This document shows, piece after piece, positions 1-4,819 of a DNA stretch of 7,818 nt. Numbering within the stretch: the stretch's first letter is position 1; every line of letters begins with the position of its first letter. The DNA comes from CAYGWP01 sp964353455 (lineage in GTDB: Bacteria > Planctomycetota > Phycisphaerae > FEN-1346), in assembly GCA_964353455.1 (NCBI GenBank), contig CAYGWP010000498.1:1-7818 (forward strand), read 5' to 3'. The translations under genes and the position numbers were made by a program. The notes beneath the pieces were generated by a model. That model was not told where the DNA came from. It searched no databases and saw only the letters and a program-made list of their open reading frames with translations.

Positions 1-76
1 GCCCAGTGGAGCATCCACTCGTACAGGCGCCGGACCGGTCTCATCAGTCGCGCGGTCCAGTGGGCCTGGATTTCCG

Positions 77-135
77 GAAAAGAAAAGGGTCCAGGACCCC
101 TAAAGGCGTTAAGGGTCCTGGACCCTTTTCTTTTC
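77..135. repeat. Perfect inverted repeat with nested palindromes (REP-like)
   Basis: Bases 77-99 and 113-135 are exact reverse complements over 23 bp, separated by 13 bases, of which 101-103 and 109-111 can pair further. Each arm also contains a 13-base near-perfect palindrome (GGGTCCAGGACCC on the left, GGGTCCTGGACCC on the right) flanked by an A/G-rich or T/C-rich tract. The whole therefore reads as two small palindromes in head-to-head orientation, the layout of a REP doublet. It lies in a gene-free stretch. The symmetry is seen directly; the REP assignment is inference, supported by similar A-run/T-run elements and a RAYT transposase remnant elsewhere in the window. Confidence 0.85.
111..134 (+). 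terminator. Intrinsic-terminator-like hairpin, mirrored on the other strand
   Basis: AAGGGTC (111-117) pairs with GACCCTT (121-127) around a three-base loop and is followed by TTCTTTT. That is the form of a rho-independent terminator for a gene upstream of the window. Because 77-99 is the exact reverse complement of 113-135, the same hairpin plus T-rich tail also exists facing left. The pair could insulate ispE from whatever lies upstream. Confidence 0.5.
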
Positions 136-183
136 GGGGCAGCGGGCTTATCCTCAGTTGACAAACTGGCGGCCTTTCATTCT

Positions 184-202
184 CGCCCCGGAAGGCGGGG
201 CG
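184..202. other. GC-rich hairpin
   Basis: CGCCCCG (184-190) and CGGGGCG (196-202) form a 7-bp perfect stem with a five-base loop. No T-run follows, so it is not a standard intrinsic terminator. The CTCGCCCCG core recurs, on the opposite strand, in the stem-loops at 4576-4600 and 4672-4706. Confidence 0.4.
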
Positions 203-279
203 GCTTGCCGGGACCGTTCCGATGCCACGCCAAGTGTATGTTGCCGCGCGATGGGCGGCAAGGCAAAATGAAAGGTCCG

Positions 280-309
280 TTGACTTTTGGGCTATCCAGT
301 GGCGACAAT
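280..309 (+). promoter_or_regulatory. Candidate sigma-70 promoter for ispE-spoVG
   Basis: TTGACT (280-285) matches the -35 consensus at five of six positions. GACAAT (304-309) matches the -10 consensus at four of six, with an 18-base spacer. Transcription would start near 316, leaving a leader of about 75 bases before ispE. This is a pattern match only. Confidence 0.35.
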
Positions 310-389
310 TGATAGAAGAGGGCTGCCGTAGTCGGCATCCGGCGTCGGAACTATCCTTGCGGCATTTCACCTCCGACGAAGGCGGTCAC

Positions 390-1292
390 ATGATCGACAT
401 CGGCCAATCCGGTTGTACTGTGACGGCTAGCGCGCCCGCCAAGGTGAATCTCACGCTCCGGGTCATGGGGAGGCGTGCGGACGGCTATCATGATTTGGAG
501 AGCGTCGTAGCCGGTGTGGATTTGTTTGATCGCCTGACGATGCGGCCGGCCGATGCACTCGTCTTGACCTGCCAGGATGCCGGCATTCCCGCCGGCGATG
601 AGAACCTCGTCATGAAGGCCGCGCGGTTGCTGCGGGACGCCTGCGGCGTTCGCTCGGGGGCGGACATCCGCCTGAAGAAGAACATTCCGGCCGGTCGTGG
701 TTTCGGCGGCGGGTCCAGCGATGCCGCCGCAGCCCTGGCCGGTCTTAACGTGCTCTGGAGAACCGGGCGAAGCGCCGCTGAACTTGCCTCTCTCGGGGCG
801 CGACTGGGGAGCGACGTGCCGCTCTTTTTCGGGCCGACGACCGCGGTGATCCGCGGCCGAGGAGAGCGGATCGAGTCGGTCGCGGCCAGGTGCGGCTGGT
901 TGCTGGCGCTCGCCTGGCCGGACCACGCCAATCCGACGGCCGATGTCTATGCCGCCTACGACCGCATGGCCCCGGCGGCGGCGCGTCGGCCTGCTGCAAC
1001 CGAGATTCTGAAGCATCTGGACGGTCCGGTCCGTGCGGCCGGGCCGTGTCTGGTAAACGATCTTGAGCCGGCTGCCCGGAGCGTCCGGACGGATGGGCCG
1101 GACCTGCGGGCGATTTTCGAGAGGGCCGGCGCTCCGGCCGTCGGTATGACCGGGAGCGGTTCGGCTTACTTTGCGCTCGCGGACACCGAGGCGGAAGCCC
1201 GGCGCCTGGCGGAAGCCGCCCGCGCCGGCGGCGCCCGTGCGGCCGTCGCACGCATTCTCCAGCAGGAGAGATCCAAGGAGGACACACCATGA
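390..1292 (+). CDS. ispE: 4-diphosphocytidyl-2-C-methyl-D-erythritol kinase (IspE)
   Basis: This GHMP-family kinase phosphorylates the 2-hydroxyl of CDP-methylerythritol using ATP, in the cytoplasmic MEP (non-mevalonate) route to isoprenoid precursors. With the start at 390 it is 300 residues, close to the family's usual length. Seen in the sequence: the N-terminal SAPAKVNLTL strand with Lys18 and Asn20, DGYHDLESV, the ATP-binding glycine-rich loop around residues 100-111 ending GFGGGSSDA with the expected catalytic Asp111, and the C-terminal GMTGSGSAYFAL motif around 252-263. The reading frame stays open back to an ATG at 222, but those extra 56 residues resemble no IspE N-terminus, and the candidate promoter lies inside them, so I prefer 390; the ribosome binding site there is weak (GAAGGCGG). 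The stop overlaps the start of spoVG (ATGA), which suggests translational coupling. Confidence 0.94.
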   Translation: MIDIGQSGCTVTASAPAKVNLTLRVMGRRADGYHDLESVVAGVDLFDRLTMRPADALVLTCQDAGIPAGDENLVMKAARLLRDACGVRSGADIRLKKNIPAGRGFGGGSSDAAAALAGLNVLWRTGRSAAELASLGARLGSDVPLFFGPTTAVIRGRGERIESVAARCGWLLALAWPDHANPTADVYAAYDRMAPAAARRPAATEILKHLDGPVRAAGPCLVNDLEPAARSVRTDGPDLRAIFERAGAPAVGMTGSGSAYFALADTEAEARRLAEAARAGGARAAVARILQQERSKEDTP

Positions 1293-1822
1293 AAGTGACC
1301 AACGTCAGCGTTAAATTGTCGCCCCAGGCCGGCGACCGACTCAAGGCCTTCTGCACGATGACGCTCGACGGCGAATTCGTCGTCAGGGACCTGAAGATCA
1401 TCGAAGGCACCAACGGCCTGTTCGTAGCCATGCCTTCGCGGAAACTGACCGACCACTGCCCGAAATGCAACAGCAAGAACCACCTCCGTGCCAAGTACTG
1501 CAATGACTGCGGCGCGCGGCTGCCGGAGAAGCGCATTTCGGACGAGGACGTTCAGGGCAAACTCCATGCCGACATCGCGCACCCGATCAACTCCGAGTGC
1601 CGCGCGCGGCTTCAGGACGTGATCCTCCAGGCGTACCGCGAGGAACTGCGCCGGGCGGGCCGTGGCGATGAGGCGGACAGTGTTGTCGCCCAGCCGCCGG
1701 ATCCGGAAGGCCATCACGAAGGCGAGGTGGCGCACGGCGCCGGGCCGCCCGAGGTCGGCCATGCTGCGCCCGAGGAGGAGGTCGGCGGCGGGCCTCACAG
1801 GTTTGGCGAAGGCGTCCTGTAG
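1289..1822 (+). CDS. spoVG: SpoVG-family regulatory protein with inserted zinc ribbon and long C-terminal tail
   Basis: SpoVG proteins are small nucleic-acid-binding regulators (septation and sporulation in Bacillus, virulence gene control in other Firmicutes). Residues 1-51 follow the family pattern (ITNVSVKL-like start, TLDGEFVVRDLKIIEG, NGLFVAMPSRK), and residues 95-125 continue it (DIAHPINSECRARLQDVILQAY). Between these halves, where Bacillus SpoVG has only a few residues, sits a 23-residue segment with Cys57, Cys60, Cys71 and Cys74 (CPKC-x10-CNDC), a zinc-ribbon pattern. After about residue 127 comes a 50-residue Gly/Glu/His/Pro-rich tail with no recognisable fold. The total is 177 residues against roughly 85-100 usual. 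AAGGAGG at 1274-1280 is a strong ribosome binding site. The start overlaps the ispE stop. The role in a non-sporulating lineage is unknown; zinc and RNA or DNA binding are inferences. Confidence 0.92.
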   Translation: MKVTNVSVKLSPQAGDRLKAFCTMTLDGEFVVRDLKIIEGTNGLFVAMPSRKLTDHCPKCNSKNHLRAKYCNDCGARLPEKRISDEDVQGKLHADIAHPINSECRARLQDVILQAYREELRRAGRGDEADSVVAQPPDPEGHHEGEVAHGAGPPEVGHAAPEEEVGGGPHRFGEGVL

Positions 1823-1834
1823 CGGATGCGCTGC

Positions 1835-1856
1835 CGCGGAAAGCAGACGTTCCGCG
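1835..1856 (+). other. Hairpin just after spoVG
   Basis: CGCGGAA (1835-1841) pairs with TTCCGCG (1850-1856) around an eight-base loop, 12 bases after the spoVG stop. There is no T-tract directly after it. Together with the next hairpin it probably marks the 3' end of the ispE-spoVG transcript. Confidence 0.4.
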
Positions 1857-1865
1857 TCCGGGAGG

Positions 1866-1884
1866 AAAGGGGAGGGCCCCTTTT
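1866..1884 (+). terminator. Terminator-like hairpin after spoVG (also REP-like)
   Basis: AAAGGGG (1866-1872) pairs with CCCCTTT (1877-1883) around an AGGG loop. It is followed by T, six C and TTTT. The mixed C/T tail is weaker than a true U-run. The A-run/G-run palindrome also resembles the other REP-like elements of the window, so it may be a relic of one that now works as a terminator. Confidence 0.4.
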
Positions 1885-1946
1885 CCCCCCTTTTCCCCCG
1901 CGCGATCACCAGCGGCTGCGCGGGCCAGCGACGAAAGGAGGCGCCG

Positions 1947-3656
1947 GTGAAAACCAGCCGAAGGGCATTCCTGAAATCATCGTGCGCGGCAGCGGCCGGC
2001 ACGCTGCTGGGCGGCGGTCCGAAGGTCCTGGCCGCCGGGGGCGAGTCGGCCGAGATGGTTTTCACCGGCGGCGCCATTGTGACCATGGGCCAGAAGACGC
2101 CCGATGCCTCGGCCATGGCGATCCGGGGAGGAAAGGTCCTGGCTGTCGGCGCCCCGTCGGCCGTTGCCGCCTTGATCGGGAAGGAGACCCAGGTCGTTGA
2201 CCTGAAGGGCCGCGGGGTGAGCCCGGGCCTGATCGACGCCCACAGTCACCTCATCGGGTTCGGGCAGATGCAACTCATGTACGTTCTGCTGCGGCCGCCC
2301 AAGGTCACCGACTTCCCCTCGCTCCGGAAGGCGCTGGCCGAGGCGGCGCGGGAGAAGCCTCCCGGCGAGTGGATCATCGGCCGCGGATTCAAGGACTTCA
2401 AGGAGGGGCGGTATCCCAGGCGCGAGGAACTCGATGCCGCGGTGCCCAATCATCCCCTGCTGCTCATCAACTGGAGCGGCCAGTTCGGCATCGCCAACAC
2501 GCTCGCCTTGAAGACGGCCGACCTCCTTCGGGCCGACGTGGAGGACCCGTACGGCGGCAAGTACCTGCAGGACAAACGGTCGGGGCTTCCCGACGGCGTG
2601 CTCATCCACTACCCGGCGATCTATTCGGTGTACAAGCCCCTTTTGACCGACGAGGAGCAGAGGCGCTGCGCCGAGTGGGCCGTCCGGCAATTCGCCGAAC
2701 AGGGCGTGACGTGCGTCCACGACAACTTCATCCACCCGGAGTACGCAGCGACTTATGTTCGCATGGAGCGAAGCGGCGAACTGCCCCTGCGCATCCGCGT
2801 TTACCCCTACGTGTGGAACCTGAAACACGCCCAGCGCCTGGTGGAGCAGATGCGGCGCTATCGCGGCCCGCTGGTGCGGTTCCAGGGCGTCAAACTGGCG
2901 GTCGATGGGTATCCCCTGATGTACAATGATTTCGGACACCACGAGCAGATGACCGTTCCCATGCACCCGCAGGGGCAACTGGAAGCCATCATCGCGGCCA
3001 TTCATAACGCGGGTCTCCAGGTCGATGTCCACGCCGTGGGAGACAAAGGCGTCGATTGGACCCTGGAGGCGTTGTCGAAGGCGGCCGGCGGCGACCGGGC
3101 GGTGCGCGAGCGGCGGCACCGCATCGAGCATTTCCCGTTTCGCAAGATGGACTCCATCAAGCGGGCGGCCGGCATGGGCGTCCCCGTCTGCCCGCAGCCG
3201 GCCATCCTGGACGTGCAGGCCGAGGATTTCCTGGCCAAGATGGGCGGCGACCGCGATGGCCGAAGGCTCGTGGAAACGATGTCGCCGCTTCGGAGTTTCC
3301 TCTCGCAGGGCGTTCCGCTGGCCTTCGGCGCGGATGTGCCGGCCTTTCCATCCCATCGGCCGCTCGACAGCCTGCGCTGCGCCATGGACCGCAAGACCGA
3401 GACCGGCCGGCGGCTGGATGACTCGGAGGCCATCTCGTTCATGGAAGCCCTGAAGGTCCACACCCTCGGCGGCGCATGGGCGTCCTTCGACGAGGGGGAC
3501 TTGGGCAGCCTGGAACCGGGCAAACTGGCCGACTTCGTCATCTGGAACATGGACCTTCGGAAGATCAACGCCGCCGCCGACCTGGCCAGGCTGGAAGTGA
3601 TGTCCACCTACGTGGGTGGCAAGAAGGTCTTCGACCGCGCGGCGCCGAAGGCGTAG
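1947..3656 (+). CDS. Tat-exported YtcJ-type metal-dependent amidohydrolase (Amidohydrolase_3)
   Basis: A 569-residue member of the amidohydrolase superfamily, YtcJ-like branch. These are metal-dependent TIM-barrel hydrolases; the substrate is not predictable from sequence. The N-terminus has a twin-arginine signal: SRRAFLK at residues 4-10, then an alanine-rich stretch to about 30, so export in folded form is likely. Metal-site and family landmarks: GLIDAHSHL (His99, His101), GEWIIGRGF, HAVGDKGVD (His362, Asp366), RHRIEHFPF (His395), FGADVPA (Asp463, where relatives have SDxP), and the C-terminal GSLEPGKLADFVIWN strand that closes the small beta domain. The start is GTG at 1947, chosen because AAAGGAGG (1934-1941) precedes it by five bases and it places the Tat motif at the extreme N-terminus. 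The frame is open further upstream to 1662, but that part overlaps spoVG and reads as low-complexity sequence. It is separated from spoVG by hairpins, so it is probably a separate transcription unit. Confidence 0.93.
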   Translation: MKTSRRAFLKSSCAAAAGTLLGGGPKVLAAGGESAEMVFTGGAIVTMGQKTPDASAMAIRGGKVLAVGAPSAVAALIGKETQVVDLKGRGVSPGLIDAHSHLIGFGQMQLMYVLLRPPKVTDFPSLRKALAEAAREKPPGEWIIGRGFKDFKEGRYPRREELDAAVPNHPLLLINWSGQFGIANTLALKTADLLRADVEDPYGGKYLQDKRSGLPDGVLIHYPAIYSVYKPLLTDEEQRRCAEWAVRQFAEQGVTCVHDNFIHPEYAATYVRMERSGELPLRIRVYPYVWNLKHAQRLVEQMRRYRGPLVRFQGVKLAVDGYPLMYNDFGHHEQMTVPMHPQGQLEAIIAAIHNAGLQVDVHAVGDKGVDWTLEALSKAAGGDRAVRERRHRIEHFPFRKMDSIKRAAGMGVPVCPQPAILDVQAEDFLAKMGGDRDGRRLVETMSPLRSFLSQGVPLAFGADVPAFPSHRPLDSLRCAMDRKTETGRRLDDSEAISFMEALKVHTLGGAWASFDEGDLGSLEPGKLADFVIWNMDLRKINAAADLARLEVMSTYVGGKKVFDRAAPKA

Positions 3657-3665
3657 CATGCAGGG

Positions 3666-3682
3666 TGCGTGCTCCGCACGCA
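3666..3682. other. Hairpin after the amidohydrolase gene
   Basis: TGCGTGC (3666-3672) and GCACGCA (3676-3682) form a 7-bp perfect stem with a three-base TCC loop, ten bases after the stop codon. An A/G-rich tract follows rather than T, so it could protect the mRNA 3' end rather than act as an intrinsic terminator. Confidence 0.45.
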
Positions 3683-3684
3683 GG

Positions 3685-3715
3685 AAAAAGGGAAAAAGGG
3701 GACATTCTACTTTTT
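3685..3715. repeat. REP-like element next to a RAYT remnant
   Basis: An A-run, GGG, a second A-run, then GGGGACATTCTAC and five T. AAAAAG (3693-3698) pairs with CTTTTT (3710-3715). I recognise this A-run/GGGGACATTCTAC/T-run form as a repeat often found beside REP-associated tyrosine transposase genes in metagenomic and environmental genomes. The adjacent decayed transposase fragment agrees with that. Confidence 0.6.
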
Positions 3716-3758
3716 GTGGCTTTTTGGTGTCGGTGGGGTAGGACTGGGCGCATGCCTC

Positions 3759-3949
3759 GAAGTGCACGAGCGTCGCTGGGCGGAATGGGTGAACGAGCCG
3801 CAGGGCGCGATCTAGGAGGATGCGCTGCGTCGGTGCATCCAACGCGGAGGCCGTGGGGCGGGGCCGCCTGGGTGAAGCGAACGGCCGTGCGGTTGGGCCT
3901 GGAATCATCCCTCCACCCCCGCGGCCGGCCGCGCAAGGACGGGAGAAAG
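3759..3949 (+). pseudogene. Decayed 3' end of a REP-associated (Y1/RAYT) transposase gene
   Basis: In the frame through 3783, bases translate as RRWAEWVNEPQGAI, a stop at 3813-3815, then EDALRRCIQRG up to 3848. A one-base shift then gives RPWGGAAWVKRTAVRLGL followed by ESSLHPRGRPRK, ending near 3949. Spliced, this fits the C-terminal signature of one RAYT subfamily: WVNEP, about ten residues, LRRxxxRGRPxG, W, TAxRLGLES, RPRGRPRK. The catalytic HUH and tyrosine part upstream is absent, so only a remnant is left, carrying one stop and one frameshift. The upstream limit is uncertain because similarity fades before about 3765. The REP-like element at 3685-3715 lies 5' of it. The family call comes from memory of the motif, not from a search. 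Confidence 0.65.
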
Positions 3950-3953
3950 CAGA

Positions 3954-4229
3954 ATGTCACCTTATCCACGCGTATTACGATTAGCATGGGCCGTTAATGC
4001 GGTCATGTTCGGGTGCGCCCTCGTAGCCGCGATCCTGGTTGACGGCAACGGCAGGGTTATGGGTATGAGTGAGTTGCCCTCCTTGATCCTCGCAGTAGCG
4101 CTGTTCACAATTGGTGTCGTTTCGTCCGCTGTCGTCCTTTTCCTTGACAAAAGAGTTGCCGGCAAGGTTGCGGCAGTCTTATTGCTGGCTGTGTATCTGG
4201 CACTCGTTGTTCCGGCTATTGGCATGTAG
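3954..4229 (+). CDS. Small three-helix membrane protein, function unknown
   Basis: A 91-residue protein with three hydrophobic segments at about residues 8-28, 42-64 and 71-90, separated by short loops (DGNGRVMGMSE and LDKRVAG). This predicts an integral inner-membrane protein. I do not recognise a family. The ribosome binding site is weak (GGGAG at 3941-3945). Codon choice includes TTA, GTA, CGA and many T-ending codons, visibly less GC-biased than the neighbouring genes. Together with its position five bases after a transposase remnant and ahead of a long gap, this suggests separate ancestry or a recently captured gene. The alternating hydrophobic pattern and intact frame favour a real gene over chance. 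Confidence 0.6.
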   Translation: MSPYPRVLRLAWAVNAVMFGCALVAAILVDGNGRVMGMSELPSLILAVALFTIGVVSSAVVLFLDKRVAGKVAAVLLLAVYLALVVPAIGM

Positions 4230-4314
4230 CCGACCGACGTTCTTTCGCATCAGGATTTCATGGCGGGGGCGCACAGCAGCCGCGGCCTTGAACGACTTGG
4301 CCGACATGCTAATC

Positions 4315-4363
4315 GTCACGCCACGCCCGCCAGGGAAGAGGGCGGGCAAACTCTGGGCGTGAC
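4315..4363. repeat. Nested inverted repeat
   Basis: Outer arms GTCACGCC (4315-4322) and GGCGTGAC (4356-4363) enclose inner arms GCCCGCC (4325-4331) and GGCGGGC (4341-4347), giving an interrupted two-part stem-loop. It lies about 85 bases after the small membrane-protein gene. No T-run follows. Confidence 0.55.
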
Positions 4364-4482
4364 AATGGGCAATCTGTGCGGCGCCGAATCCTCCGCGGAG
4401 ACGCGCTGCAATGCCCCGCGGCCGGCGTTTCGGCGACCTCCAGTCCCGTGCCCACGACCTCATGACGTTTCCTGGCCGGCAG

Positions 4483-4499
4483 AAAAGGCGCCTGACCCC
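4483..4499. repeat. REP-like fragment
   Basis: AAAAGGCGCCTGACCCC matches, from memory, half of a common environmental REP form (A-run, GGCGCC, TGACCCC). It contains the perfect 6-bp palindrome GGCGCC. The other half is not evident, so this is probably a decayed copy. Confidence 0.4.
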
Positions 4500-4534
4500 G
4501 CCCCCACGGGACATACTTCCATCGTGAGATTCTG

Positions 4535-4563
4535 TGGACTTCCAGGGCCTGCCATGGTATATT
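4535..4563 (+). promoter_or_regulatory. Candidate sigma-70 promoter for ilvBNC
   Basis: TGGACT (4535-4540) matches the -35 consensus at four of six positions. TATATT (4558-4563) matches the -10 at five of six, with a 17-base spacer. It is among the few A/T-rich hexamers in this GC-rich gap and sits just before the stem-loop series. Transcription would start near 4570, giving a leader of about 250 bases before ilvB. Confidence 0.4.
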
Positions 4564-4575
4564 TCCTCGGTAAGG

Positions 4576-4763
4576 TTCGCTCCGCCGACGGCGGGGCGAG
4601 GTCTTCCCTAAAGGTTTGCCTGAAGGGCGGCCGATAGTTGTGCGGCAATCGCCTGTGGAGGGCGGTTGCCGGGCTTGCCCCGCCAGGACGGAGGGCGGGG
4701 CGAGCCGGGGCGCGGAGCCTTGCCGGCTTCGCGGCCGTCGGGCCGGGGCAGGGCCCCGGCCTG
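4576..4763 (+). promoter_or_regulatory. Series of stem-loops in the ilvB 5' region (possible leader RNA)
   Basis: Four stems lie in succession. Bases 4576-4586 pair with 4590-4600 (11 bp, including G-U pairs). Bases 4644-4653 pair with 4661-4670 (10 bp, one G-U). Bases 4672-4684 pair with 4694-4706 (13 bp, one G-U). Bases 4739-4749 pair with 4753-4763 (9 bp perfect plus a G-U and a C-G pair). Most mismatches in the arms are G-U compatible on the + strand RNA, which favours an RNA structure over a DNA palindrome. No leader peptide with Ile, Leu or Val codon runs and no U-tract terminator were found, so classical attenuation is not supported. Regulation of ilvBNC is inference from position. Confidence 0.45.
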
Positions 4764-4819
4764 TGAAGTCCGGGCCACCGTCACACCGGCGGCGGTCCAC
4801 AGATTGAAGGAGCCGTCCC

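Larger units (their letters stand above)
4230..4534. other. Gene-free stretch upstream of the ilv promoter candidate
   Basis: I find no convincing gene here. The open frame from ATG 4260 to 4637 has no recognisable motif, no good ribosome binding site and no membrane or signal segment. The stretch does contain a nested inverted repeat (4315-4363) and a REP-like fragment (4483-4499), both listed separately. Confidence 0.5.

Noticed and set aside
1..76. 3' end of an upstream gene
   Set aside because: Two + frames run past base 76 but show no recognisable domain in so short a piece, so no coding call can be supported.
158..163. Perfect -35 hexamer TTGACA
   Set aside because: No -10-like hexamer occurs 15-19 bases downstream.
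222..389. N-terminal extension of ispE from ATG 222
   Set aside because: The 56 extra residues match no IspE pattern, would overlap the best promoter candidate, and no good ribosome binding site precedes 222.
1662..1946. Upstream extension of the amidohydrolase frame
   Set aside because: It overlaps spoVG, is arginine/serine-rich low-complexity sequence, and would bury the Tat motif. GTG 1947 has a strong ribosome binding site.
1166..2116. - strand open frame across the spoVG tail
   Set aside because: It crosses ispE, spoVG and the amidohydrolase start on the opposite strand and has no recognised domain.
1977..3908. Long - strand open frame of 643 codons opposite the amidohydrolase
   Set aside because: It is antisense to a gene with clear catalytic motifs. 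Such frames are common in high-GC DNA and it shows no domain of its own.
4260..4637. + strand open frame of 125 codons in the ilvB upstream gap
   Set aside because: No ribosome binding site, no domain, and it runs through a REP-like fragment, the promoter candidate and a hairpin.
4655..4673. T-box-like string GAGGGCGGTTGCCGGG
   Set aside because: It resembles the conserved AGGGTGGNACCGCG core only partly. The UGGN bulge that pairs with the tRNA end is CGGT here, and no specifier stem or terminator was found.
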